Part shown: positions 9,452 to 17,968 of the stretch, one piece after another
Position numbering within the stretch: the stretch's first letter is position 1
Layout of the letters: each line of letters opens with the position of its first letter
NCBI GenBank assembly: GCA_965214615.1
Contig: OZ243952.1
Location: 3,100,001-3,164,000, forward strand
Length of the DNA stretch: 64,000 bases
Direction of reading: 5' to 3'
Source of the DNA: CBDAUN01 sp965214615
GTDB lineage: Bacteria; Pseudomonadota; Gammaproteobacteria; Arenicellales; JAJDZL01
Program-made: the position numbers and the translations under genes
Notes under the pieces: generated by a model
Told to the model about the DNA's origin: nothing
The model's database searches: none
The model's input: only the letters and a program-made list of their open reading frames with translations

Positions 9452-9831
9452 GATTGCTGCTGTGAAGCTTGCGTGTTGCGCTCGTAGCCGGCCTGCTTAA
9501 GCCGATCCAGATATGCCTGCCAGTACTTGTCGTGATTGGTGCCAAGCTCGTAAAGCAGGTCCCAGGAATAGATCCCCGTGTCGTGTCCGTCGCTGAAGCG
9601 AAGCACTACCGCATAGTTCCCGACCGGTTCAATGTCGGTGATGTTGACAAGCTCCTTGCCGTATTGAAGGACTTCCTGGCCCGGCCCGTGTCCTTGAACT
9701 TCCGCCGAAGGGGAATAAACCCGCAGCATCTCGCAGCCAAGATGAAACTGGCTGCCGTCGCTGAATCCGATTTCCAGTATTCGCGAACGCTGGTGCAGCT
9801 TGATTTGCGTAGGCCTAGGTTTTTCAGCCAT
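9448..9831 (-). CDS. DUF971 (GBBH-like N-terminal domain) protein
   Basis: This protein of about 127 aa matches the DUF971 family, which shares the small N-terminal domain of gamma-butyrobetaine hydroxylase. Visible family features are RSRILEIGFSDGSQFHLGCE and the C-terminal FSDGHDTGIYSWDLLYELG. DUF971 proteins are often found near iron-sulphur or quinone genes, but their role is unsettled. The ATG at 9831 gives MAEKPRPTQIKLHQ. A TTG at 9855 would add eight residues and abut the hemB stop. It overlaps ubiE by four bases, so the two are probably co-translated. Confidence 0.85.
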   Translation of the reverse strand: MAEKPRPTQIKLHQRSRILEIGFSDGSQFHLGCEMLRVYSPSAEVQGHGPGQEVLQYGKELVNITDIEPVGNYAVVLRFSDGHDTGIYSWDLLYELGTNHDKYWQAYLDRLKQAGYERNTQASQQQS

Positions 9832-9855
9832 GACGGTGCATCCGCTGCAGCGCAA

Positions 9856-10851
9856 TCAGGCGAGCCACTTGGCAACCCGCTCAGAGAAATAGCTCAGGAC
9901 GCCGTCGGCTCCGGCGCGCTTGAATCCGGCGAGCGATTCGAGAATCGCCGCACGCTCATCCAGCCATGAATTGCCTATCGCTGCCATAAGCATCGAATAT
10001 TCGCCGCTGACCTGATAGACATAGGTGGGCATGGCGAATTCGTCCTTGACGCGGCGCACGATATCCAAGTACGGCATGCCGGGTTTGACCATGACCATGT
10101 CTGCCCCCTCGGCGATGTCCAGAGCGACTTCGCGCATCGCTTCGTCGCTGTTGGCAGGATCAAGCTGATAGGTGCGCTTGTCAATGCCGCCGGAGTGTTT
10201 CACGGAGCCGATTGCACCGCGAAACGGACCGTAGAACGCTGATGCGTACTTCGCCGAATACGCCAGTATCCGTACATTGCAATAGCCGTTTTGCTCAAGC
10301 CCCTGCCGCAGGGCGCCAACGCGCCCGTCCATCATCTCCGACGGCGCTACCACAGACACGCCCGCTGCCGCGTGAGACAGCGCTTGGTTGACAATCACTT
10401 CGAGCGTCGCATCGTTGTCGACATAGCCTTCGGCATTGGTCAGTCCGTCGTGTCCGTCAAGCGTGTAGGGGTCCAGCGCGACATCCGTGATAACGCCGAT
10501 GTCCGGAACGTTTTCGCGAACAGCCGCGATAGCCCGCTGGATCAGTCCGTCCGGATTGAAGGACTCTTGCGCGTCTGGGCTTTTTCTTTCCGGCGGAACA
10601 ACCGGAAACAGCGCGACCGCCGGCACGCCGAGACTGTCCAGATCCCGCGCCTTGCGGACCGCAAGGTCGATGCTTAGGCGGTCCACGCCGGGCATGACCG
10701 GGATTGGCTCGGTGACGCCTGAGCCTTCGCACACAAACAGCGGCTGAATCAGATCCGCTGTCGTCAGCGCGGTCTCGCGCATCAGTCGCCGGCTGAATTC
10801 ATCGCGGCGCATGCGGCGCATGCGAATTGCGGGGAAAGTGCTCAGAGCCAT
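9856..10851 (-). CDS. hemB: Porphobilinogen synthase (delta-aminolevulinate dehydratase)
   Basis: HemB condenses two 5-aminolevulinate molecules into porphobilinogen in haem biosynthesis. The 331-aa length is normal. Two Schiff-base lysines are visible in AYSAKYASAFYGPF and MVKPGMPYLDI. The metal site reads DVALDPYTLDGHDG, with Asp/Ala where zinc-type enzymes have three Cys. This predicts the magnesium-responsive, zinc-independent class. It lies between adk and the DUF971 gene. The window also encodes an ALA synthase (42786-43979), giving the first two steps of haem synthesis. Confidence 0.96.
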   Translation of the reverse strand: MALSTFPAIRMRRMRRDEFSRRLMRETALTTADLIQPLFVCEGSGVTEPIPVMPGVDRLSIDLAVRKARDLDSLGVPAVALFPVVPPERKSPDAQESFNPDGLIQRAIAAVRENVPDIGVITDVALDPYTLDGHDGLTNAEGYVDNDATLEVIVNQALSHAAAGVSVVAPSEMMDGRVGALRQGLEQNGYCNVRILAYSAKYASAFYGPFRGAIGSVKHSGGIDKRTYQLDPANSDEAMREVALDIAEGADMVMVKPGMPYLDIVRRVKDEFAMPTYVYQVSGEYSMLMAAIGNSWLDERAAILESLAGFKRAGADGVLSYFSERVAKWLA

Positions 10852-10857
10852 GCGATT

Positions 10858-11517
10858 CTAGCCTGAAGCGCTCTGAAATACCTGCTCTACGCTGCGCGCC
10901 ACTTCGGACTCGGATCCGGCGGCCTCGACTGTGCGCAGCAACCCAAGTTGCTCATAGAACGAAAGCAGCGGCCTTGTCTGCGCATCGTATACATCAAGAC
11001 GCTGGCGGATTGAGGACTCGTGATCGTCGGCGCGATGGAGCAACTCGGTGTGCCCGCACACGTCGCAAACCCCCTCTTTGGCCGTCGGCTTGAAATAGAT
11101 ATTGAAAATCTCCCCGCATTGAGCGCAGGTGCGACGACCGGAAAGTCGCTTGACGACCGCTTCAAGGTCGACATGAAGATGTAATACGAAAGCAAGATCC
11201 CTGCGGTTTCGTTCTAGGATTTCCTGCAGCGCCTCGGCCTGAGCAAGGCTTCGGGGAAATCCGTCCAAGATAAAGCCTGCTTCGGCATCCAGGCCGATCA
11301 GGTGATCGCTAACCAGGTCGACAACCAGTTCGTCGGGCACAAGATTGCCGCGGCTCATGATCTCGGCAGCCTTTTGGCCGACAGGAGTCTTGTTTGCCAC
11401 AGCATCGCGCAGCAGTTCTCCGGTCGAAATATGCTGCAGGCCGTAGCGGTCTACAACGAATTTGGCCTGACTGCCCTTGCCGCTTCCAGGCGGTCCGAGA
11501 AAAACGGTCTTATACAT
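10858..11517 (-). CDS. adk: Adenylate kinase with a four-cysteine LID
   Basis: Adenylate kinase interconverts ATP + AMP and 2 ADP. The 219-aa protein shows the P-loop GPPGSGKGSQA, the AMP-binding ISTGELLRDAV, and DGFPRSLAQAEAL. The LID (about residues 127-163) contains two CxxC pairs, CAQC and CDVC, which predict a structural zinc site. That arrangement is common in Gram-positive enzymes and less usual in Gammaproteobacteria. The gene ends 6 bp before the hemB start, so they are probably co-transcribed. Confidence 0.96.
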   Translation of the reverse strand: MYKTVFLGPPGSGKGSQAKFVVDRYGLQHISTGELLRDAVANKTPVGQKAAEIMSRGNLVPDELVVDLVSDHLIGLDAEAGFILDGFPRSLAQAEALQEILERNRRDLAFVLHLHVDLEAVVKRLSGRRTCAQCGEIFNIYFKPTAKEGVCDVCGHTELLHRADDHESSIRQRLDVYDAQTRPLLSFYEQLGLLRTVEAAGSESEVARSVEQVFQSASG

Positions 11518-11763
11518 CCAACACCGACCCTCCGCTTCGAATTTGAGCGGTTTATTGCTAGTTCATGGACGACGCACGCGTGCAAGGCGAATGACTGCCC
11601 TTAAGGCAAGCGGCGTCTGCACTGTTTGCATTTTACCGCTATTTGAGCACTTGGCGACCGAATTAGCAGATGTTTGCGACGCGTTGGCGTAGCGAGACGG
11701 ATTGCAGGAGGAATTGAGCAGGCGAGTTCGGGACGCATCCGGTTGCGGATCGCTACTAATTGT

Positions 11764-11792
11764 CCTGTCGGTTCGTCCCCCGCTCCGACAGG
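11764..11792 (-). terminator. Stem-loop, 8-bp perfect stem, downstream of the autotransporter gene
   Basis: CCTGTCGG at 11764-11771 pairs with CCGACAGG at 11785-11792 around a 13-base loop. It is the second of two tandem hairpins after the autotransporter stop. There is no T-run, so it may protect the 3' end or act as a factor-dependent terminator rather than an intrinsic one. Confidence 0.4.
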
Positions 11793-11809
11793 CGAGATCA
11801 CTGTCCTGC

Positions 11810-11843
11810 CGGGCCTGCGCCGATTCCCGGATGCGCAGGCCCG
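11810..11843 (-). terminator. Stem-loop, 11-bp perfect GC-rich stem, after the autotransporter stop
   Basis: CGGGCCTGCGC at 11810-11820 pairs with GCGCAGGCCCG at 11833-11843 around a 12-base loop, 22 bases after the autotransporter stop codon in its direction of transcription. The stem is strong, but no T-tract follows on the minus strand. Termination or mRNA-end protection is an inference. Confidence 0.5.
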
Positions 11844-11865
11844 TACAGCGTCATTGCGCTACGGA

Positions 11866-14800
11866 CTACCAGCGCACGGTCGCCTCGAATCCGACGGCAT
11901 GCACCGGCGCGAACGTGTCGCTCTCGGTGCGCGTCGCAGTCACCCCGAACGACACATCCGGCGCACCTTTGGCCGGTGTGACGCGCCATCCCAGGGTGTA
12001 CTCGCGCTCGCCGGCCGAAACGCCCAGCCCCGCATGCGGCTGCGCTATGTACCGCGTATCCGGAACCGCAAAGCCGTAGGCCGCCTCGGCGCGCCAGCGC
12101 ACAGCATCGCCGATGCCGGCTGCAAGGCTGTCCGGCGTCGCCGGCTCAAACAGCGCGTCAAGCCCGCCTTCGGCCCGCCCGCCGCGCTCGCGCGCCAAAG
12201 TCAGCGACGCACCGCGACGCGTCGAAGGATCCGGATCCCACGACACCGAGGCGGCCAGACCGCGTTCTTTGAAATCGTCATCGCCGTGCACCGCAAGCGT
12301 GCGCCCGGAAAGCTCCATCGAAAGACCCATGCCGGGATCCGACCACGAAAGTCCTGCGCCAAGCTCCACACCGAACCCGGTCTCGGCATCGCCGCCGTCA
12401 TGGCGTGCGCCGATCTCAAACCTCGGCGTGACATGTCCGCCGTCTTCAAGCGCCGTGCGCCAGCTGCCCTCAAGGCCAAAGCGAATCCGCGTCACGCTCG
12501 AATCCGATGACGCAAGGCTGTCCGCCCTGTCCGATTCGGTGCGCGCCCAAAGCGCGTCGGAGATCACCGCAAGCGACAGCCCCGATCCCTGATCCGGGGA
12601 AAGCACAGCGCCGCGAAGGCCGGCCGCCGCCATGGTCCAGGCGATGTCGGTCTCAAGCTCGCCGCCTGTTGCAGGCCTGAGCGTGATCTCCCCTGTGCCG
12701 CGGCCAAGCGCACCCCACACCTTGAGCCTGTCCGACATCTGAAGCGAGGCATAGGGCACCGCCGCGGTCAGCGAGGCCTCGACCTTGCCGCCGCCTTCTC
12801 GCAGCGCTCCGCGGCAAAGACCCTCGATCACCTGCGATGCGGTGCCGGCCTGGCAGATCTGCGAAGCCGCGCGCGGGCTCGCGCCCGCATCGCGGTAGCC
12901 GCCCTTGGCGTCTGTCAGCATCAGCGCCATGCCGGCCAGCCACCCGTCGCGGGCGTAGTCGACGCCCGCCATCGACGCAGTCGACTCGCCGTCGAGTGAA
13001 AACGCACCCTCTTTGCCGTCAAAGTCGGACTGCGACGCGCGGCCCCAGAACGCCAGGGTGCCGCCGGCGCCGTCAGCCTCGCCGGTCGCCGTAAAGCTGC
13101 TGCCAAGCAGCGCCTCGCGGGCGCTCAGCGAATAGGTGCGCTCCCCTGAGACGCCCAAGTCGTCAGAATCGGTTCCGAATCCCGAATCGCCCAGGCCGCC
13201 GGCATAGCCGGGCTTCGCCGAAGCTTCGAATGCGGCATCCGGTTCAAAGGCATCCGCACCGAAGCTCACCGCGTGCCCTGCAACCGTACCCTGCGTCCCC
13301 GCGCTTCGCGCATCGGCAATGCGACCGGCAACCCCGTCTATCGCCTGCTGAGCCGCAGTGCGACCGAAGCGCGACAGCCACGCCGCCGGCATCGGATCGG
13401 AATTGACAATCGTGCCGACCGCGACGCCGTCTGCAATCGATACCCCGCTGTCAACTTCGTACAGCACCAGCTCGAAAGTCTCCGGATCCTCGTCATGGCT
13501 GTCATTGTAGATGTAGATCGGTATCCGGCCCGTCGTCTTGCCCGGAAAGATCCAGGCCGATTTTCGCCAGGCACGCTTGGAATCGAAGTAGTCCCGGCCC
13601 GCCGTGGCCGAAACCGGCGACGAGTCGCGCGTCGCGTAATAGACGGTGACCGTCCTTTCAGCCGGCTCGCTCAGCGTCAGCGTGAAAAAGCCTCTTCCCT
13701 GGTTCTCCTTGAACGTGGCGTCGGCAACCGAGACCGTCGGACCCGAAGGCGCAGGATCGTTGTCGGACACCTCGACCTCGGCCGAATTGCCCGGCGGGGC
13801 CGCAACCGCGTAGCCGGTGCCGGCATTCACGGTCACGGCGACCGAGCCGTCAGGCTCGTCGGCATCGTCGTCTACCGTTGCAACCTCCACATCCACCGTG
13901 CCCGAGACCGGGACGGTGACCGTCCTTTGCCCGGTCTCGCCCGAAGCGGCGAACTCGCCGCTTTGGGCAATGGTCAGCGCCACCTCGAGCGGCGTCGCAG
14001 GAACCGGAGATGCCGTCACCGTAAACGATGCCGAATCACCTTCGGTTGCCGCGCTGCCTGCGGCGACGCTCACTTGCGGCGCAGCGCCCGGCGCGTCGTC
14101 ATTGTCGCGCACCGTTACCGCGGCGCTGCCCTTGCCCGCGGCCACCGTATATCCGGTGCCCGTGCCGAGGGTGACGGACACCGAGCCGTCGGCCTCGTCC
14201 GCCTCATCGTCCGCCGTGGCTACGGACAGCGCGATGCCGGTCTCGCCCGCCGCCAGAGTCACCGTCCGGCTGCCCGCGCCCGGCGAAGCCAGATACTCGC
14301 CGCTCTGGGCGACGGTCCAGGCAATCGTCAGGTCGGATTGCGGCGCCGGATCGGCCGTGATCGTGAAAGCGGCATTGCCGCCCTCGTCCACGGCGGACCC
14401 CGCCGAGAGGCTGAGCTCGGGCGTGGCAGGCGTCACCGGCTGGACCTCAGCCTGTTCCGGCTGTTCCTGCGGTGGGTTCTCCAGGCATTCCAGCGCCGGC
14501 ACCACCGGCTTCCAGCGCTTGAGGCCGCGATCCGCCTGCGCCTGCGCCTCGGCGACGGTCATCGGGTTGCTGCTGTAGGCGTTGCTCTCCCCGAAGGCGG
14601 CAAGCACCCGGCTCCAGCGCCCGACATGGCCCGGCGAAGTCCGCCAGGTCTCGCTCGCAGCCAGCCGGGCGTCGGCCAGCAGGGCGTCGGAGACGCACGA
14701 CGGCGCCTGAGCGTCAGCATCTTCCACGCTGGCGCTCAGAGCATCGCCGTCCGGCCCCACGGCGAGCGTCGCCGTGGCAGCGAGCGCGCCGAGTTGCTGC

Positions 14801-17205
14801 GTCACGCCGTTGCCGTCCAGATGTTCCGGCGTCACCGTGACCGTCAGCGTCATCGCTTCCTGAGCATTGTGCCCGATCGTCACCGAAGTGCCTGTCACGC
14901 TCTCGGCACCAGAGACAACGGTCTGCAAATCGCTGCTCTCGGCCTCCCAGTACACGTCATAGGAGGTGGCATGCTCCACCGCGTCCCAGGTGACGCTGGC
15001 GCTGACATCGTCCACCGCCGCCAACCTAAGGTTGGACACCGCCGTGTCCGGTATCTGAATCGCCGGCGCATTGTTGCCCAAAGGGCATAGCCCGTTATTG
15101 ATCCGCACGCAATTGTCGCCCGGAACCAGCCGGAACGGACGACCGGCGGGAATCAGCTTAAAAGTGGCGCTGCCCGGCCCGGCGTCGTGCCGGATACTGA
15201 TGGGCACCGTGAACTCGGAAAAGCCCCTATTAAGTGACTTGTAGCCCGACTTGCCCAGACCCTGCCTGCGGTTGTCGTTGACGACATTGCCGGTATCCTC
15301 GACCTGCCACTTGACGTAGAGGCCGGTCGGCAGGGCGCCATTGACCGAAGTGATCGTGAATATCGCGCGGAACCGGCGGTCGCGCTTCGACGTGTCATCG
15401 CGCCCCGACACCTTCAGAACGGGCAGGTCGTCCTTGATGGTGATCACCGTGCTGATGGTCTCGGCGGCCGTGCGGGTCGAGTCCGGAATCTTAAGCAGGT
15501 CCGTGGTCTCCTTGCCCGACATGGTGCTCTTTTGCAACCGGATCTTCACCGACTCGTCCGGTTCGTCGCTGCTGCCGTCGTCGAACAGTTTCAGATCAAG
15601 GTAGGTGCTGAGCTCACCCTTCGGCAACGTCGCGAGGTGGCAGCCCGTCTTGACCTTCGTGCCGTCGGGGCGCACCAGCGTGTAGTCCTCGCCGAGCGTC
15701 GCCGAGCCCGTCACGCAATACTCGAAATGCGCATCCACCTGCAGCGGCCGGTTGGGTATCGAGGCATGCACAGGGGCCAGAGCGATCTTGATCCTGTGCC
15801 CGCTGTCGACCCCGTCCCTGAGAACCTTTCCGAACTCATCAACCTTGAGCAGGGGCTTCGCTTCGTCGTCCTGGATGTATATCGTGATCCGGTGGTTCGG
15901 CTTGGCCACCTCGTGGGTGCCCGTGTCCACCATCTCCAGGACCACCGTCTCGGTGCCCTCGATAAGCTCATCCTCGATGACCGTGATCGGCAGAGTCGCT
16001 ACCGTCTTGCCCTTCGCCAGCGTCATCGTGCCCCGGTTGGTGTTCCGGTTGTAGTCGCCGCGCAAGCGGTAGTCGGTGCCGTATATGGCCGTGCTCCCCC
16101 CGTCCTCATGCCCGCGCACCACCCGGTACGTTACCGTATTGTCCCAGCCGGCCTGCGCCGAGAACGGGATGCCGACATCCTGATCCAGAGACGGTCTGCC
16201 TTCTTTCACGCCCGGCTTTCCGGCCCAGGTGCCGAAGGCAAGCGGCTGCTGGCGATAATCGTCGTCATCAATCACCAGGGTTTTGATACTGAATACGCTG
16301 TCGATCCCGTAGGGCGAAGGCAGCGGATTCCCCGGGTTCTGATTCAGTGTGATATTGACCGTCTCCTGCCCCGATATGACCAGCCGCTCCCGGCCGTTGA
16401 TCCACATCGGCACCTGCTCGTAGTGGTTGTCTCCAAGCACCTGGACGCGGAACCTCCTCAGTTGCTGGTTGGCAGCGATAGACGAATCGACACAGCCACT
16501 GTTTCTGGTCTGCCAGACGCTGCCCACCTGTTCCTGTATCAGATAGTCGTCTTGCTCGTCGTTGCCGCCGGTGCGCCGCGTGGCGCTGCCGGAGAAGCAC
16601 AGGCGGAAAGGCAGGGCAGACGAAGAGCGCTGGCCGGTCTTGACCTGGAACTCCACATTCTTCGGCGTCGTCGAATCGGTCTCCTTCACGCATGTGTACG
16701 TCTTACTGCTGCCTCCGCCAACAGAGCAGGTGTCCTTGCCCCGGTCCAACGAGAGCGAGAGAAACCGGGTGGCATTGGTTTTGGGGGTGACAGGGGTGAC
16801 TTGCGCTTCCCTGATCGTGATGGTGAAGGAATGATCAAAGGGCCTGAGTTCATCCCTGACCAAGATATTGAATGTCTCATCCGGATCGTCGATCGAGTCT
16901 GCATTTGCGCGTACTTCGATTGTGAAGGTACGAGTATTTTTTTGTCCTCGGGTGTAGCAGGCATCCCAATCGATGGGTATGAAATCTACAATACTGCACA
17001 GCTCAACTGTTGCAGTAGCAGCACCTGCCGAGCTCGGATCGTCTACTATTAAATTGTTCGACCAGGTGGACGGTACAGTGATGGTAAAGGTCTTGGTCTC
17101 GCCTTCGGTGATCTCCGTGGAGTCGATCGTCTGCGCGGCGGCTGGAGCGGCAAGGGCAAGCAGCAGCGGCAGAGCGAGCAGAGGCATGCACGCAACACGG
17201 CGCAA
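11866..17205 (-). CDS. Large exported Calx-beta/FN3 repeat protein with C-terminal autotransporter-like beta-barrel
   Basis: This surface-protein candidate has about 1,779 residues. The signal peptide is MPLLALPLLLALAAPAAAQ preceded by RRVAC. I place the start at a TTG (17205) so that the n-region is charged; ATG 17187 or an upstream ATG at 17394 are alternatives, and the frame stays open to 17535. From the N-terminus there are several Calx-beta-like domains (about 17.1-15.1 kb; motifs such as DDEAKP and DDDY). An FN3-like domain follows (VTWDAVEHATSYDVYW, about 15.05-14.77 kb), then a linker module rich in Trp. Three tandem Calx-beta repeats end in RDNDD, SDNDP and VNSDP (about 14.4-13.4 kb). 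A barrel-like domain of about 500 residues starts at AWLSRFGRTAAQQAIDGVAG and ends in the aromatic residue of FEATVRW, as outer-membrane barrels do. The likely role is adhesion or surface display. Confidence 0.8.
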   Translation of the reverse strand: MRRVACMPLLALPLLLALAAPAAAQTIDSTEITEGETKTFTITVPSTWSNNLIVDDPSSAGAATATVELCSIVDFIPIDWDACYTRGQKNTRTFTIEVRANADSIDDPDETFNILVRDELRPFDHSFTITIREAQVTPVTPKTNATRFLSLSLDRGKDTCSVGGGSSKTYTCVKETDSTTPKNVEFQVKTGQRSSSALPFRLCFSGSATRRTGGNDEQDDYLIQEQVGSVWQTRNSGCVDSSIAANQQLRRFRVQVLGDNHYEQVPMWINGRERLVISGQETVNITLNQNPGNPLPSPYGIDSVFSIKTLVIDDDDYRQQPLAFGTWAGKPGVKEGRPSLDQDVGIPFSAQAGWDNTVTYRVVRGHEDGGSTAIYGTDYRLRGDYNRNTNRGTMTLAKGKTVATLPITVIEDELIEGTETVVLEMVDTGTHEVAKPNHRITIYIQDDEAKPLLKVDEFGKVLRDGVDSGHRIKIALAPVHASIPNRPLQVDAHFEYCVTGSATLGEDYTLVRPDGTKVKTGCHLATLPKGELSTYLDLKLFDDGSSDEPDESVKIRLQKSTMSGKETTDLLKIPDSTRTAAETISTVITIKDDLPVLKVSGRDDTSKRDRRFRAIFTITSVNGALPTGLYVKWQVEDTGNVVNDNRRQGLGKSGYKSLNRGFSEFTVPISIRHDAGPGSATFKLIPAGRPFRLVPGDNCVRINNGLCPLGNNAPAIQIPDTAVSNLRLAAVDDVSASVTWDAVEHATSYDVYWEAESSDLQTVVSGAESVTGTSVTIGHNAQEAMTLTVTVTPEHLDGNGVTQQLGALAATATLAVGPDGDALSASVEDADAQAPSCVSDALLADARLAASETWRTSPGHVGRWSRVLAAFGESNAYSSNPMTVAEAQAQADRGLKRWKPVVPALECLENPPQEQPEQAEVQPVTPATPELSLSAGSAVDEGGNAAFTITADPAPQSDLTIAWTVAQSGEYLASPGAGSRTVTLAAGETGIALSVATADDEADEADGSVSVTLGTGTGYTVAAGKGSAAVTVRDNDDAPGAAPQVSVAAGSAATEGDSASFTVTASPVPATPLEVALTIAQSGEFAASGETGQRTVTVPVSGTVDVEVATVDDDADEPDGSVAVTVNAGTGYAVAAPPGNSAEVEVSDNDPAPSGPTVSVADATFKENQGRGFFTLTLSEPAERTVTVYYATRDSSPVSATAGRDYFDSKRAWRKSAWIFPGKTTGRIPIYIYNDSHDEDPETFELVLYEVDSGVSIADGVAVGTIVNSDPMPAAWLSRFGRTAAQQAIDGVAGRIADARSAGTQGTVAGHAVSFGADAFEPDAAFEASAKPGYAGGLGDSGFGTDSDDLGVSGERTYSLSAREALLGSSFTATGEADGAGGTLAFWGRASQSDFDGKEGAFSLDGESTASMAGVDYARDGWLAGMALMLTDAKGGYRDAGASPRAASQICQAGTASQVIEGLCRGALREGGGKVEASLTAAVPYASLQMSDRLKVWGALGRGTGEITLRPATGGELETDIAWTMAAAGLRGAVLSPDQGSGLSLAVISDALWARTESDRADSLASSDSSVTRIRFGLEGSWRTALEDGGHVTPRFEIGARHDGGDAETGFGVELGAGLSWSDPGMGLSMELSGRTLAVHGDDDFKERGLAASVSWDPDPSTRRGASLTLARERGGRAEGGLDALFEPATPDSLAAGIGDAVRWRAEAAYGFAVPDTRYIAQPHAGLGVSAGEREYTLGWRVTPAKGAPDVSFGVTATRTESDTFAPVHAVGFEATVRW

Positions 17206-17968
17206 GCGGCCGGCGAGAGCATGGCGAGTCGCGGAAGGGCCGAAGCTGTCGGAGGAGGAAGCAGGCCAGCGGGTGTCGGAACGCCGACCGGCGGATGCGG
17301 AAAACTCAGGCGGGGAGGCTAGCGGGCGAGAGCAGTTCCGTGCTGAAGACGCAGGGGAGGCGATCCGGCGATCCGGCGATCCGGCGATCATTATATCGTT
17401 TTCACCTGATTCAGTCAACTCATTTTTCAATACCGATCCGGAACCCGAAATCAAAACAAATTGAATTTTTCCGACTTTCCGGACGGCATCCATCAATCCG
17501 CCGATATGCCCGCTCATCCCACTGTCCATCACCATGCCTCGTTCGAATTTATTCGTTATTCATTACTGTCGCATCTGCGACCGTCGATTGCTGTATTCGG
17601 CTGCAACGCCCCCAGACAGCGCATCCATGTCGCTATTTTCCCATCTTCGCGCCCTGTCGTCAATAGGTGCTGCACATGTACACGCACCTTGGCATGGCGA
17701 GACCACATCGCAACAGAATCCAACGCACCGGTGCAAGTTGCGCCCGAATTCCAACAGGCTTCGTTCTCTAACGTGGACAATCCTGACCGAATCGGACGAA
17801 ATTCAGTTCAGGTTCGTGCCTTCAGCCATCATCATGACCGCCATCCCTTATAATTCGAACAGGGACTTGAGCGTAGGATTTCACCCGTTCGACTGCTTTC
17901 GCTCTCCCCCTGCCCTGATAGGGTGCAGATTCAGCAATTCAATTCTCCAAGGCACCAAGACAGCACAC
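17206..17968. other. Divergent intergenic region between autotransporter and phosphofructokinase genes
   Basis: This region holds the promoters of two divergent genes. The autotransporter frame continues open through 17206-17535 but encodes low-complexity Ser/Arg/Pro-rich sequence without domain features, so I treat it as upstream sequence. The phosphofructokinase frame is likewise open back to 17534 but unconvincing before MANPGNILYAQSGG. An 8-bp direct repeat lies at 17362-17389. No clean sigma-70 promoter was picked. Confidence 0.5.
17362..17389. repeat. Tandem 8-bp repeat (GATCCGGC, 3.5 copies) upstream of the autotransporter
   Basis: Three exact copies of GATCCGGC plus GATC lie about 160-180 bp upstream of the chosen autotransporter start and inside the continuing open frame. 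The 8-bp unit is not a multiple of three. If an upstream start were used, copy-number slippage would shift the frame, a possible phase-variation device (inference). Confidence 0.6.

Larger units (their letters stand above)
11518..11865. other. Intergenic region between the autotransporter and adk
   Basis: This 348-bp region lies downstream of the large minus-strand exported protein and upstream of adk. No credible gene is seen. It carries two tandem GC-rich inverted repeats (listed separately) near the autotransporter stop. The remainder should hold the adk promoter, but no clear -35/-10 pair can be picked by eye. Confidence 0.5.

Noticed and set aside
13273..15090. 605-codon open frame on the plus strand
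   Set aside because: It is antisense to the Calx-beta protein, Arg/His-rich and without any domain; a GC-driven shadow of the repeat domains.
15532..17052. 506-codon open frame on the plus strand
   Set aside because: It is antisense to the N-terminal Calx-beta region, with shadow-type composition and no recognisable motif.
17534..17968. N-terminal extension of the phosphofructokinase frame
   Set aside because: The extra 145 codons show no homology-like features, and the family N-terminus begins at 17969.
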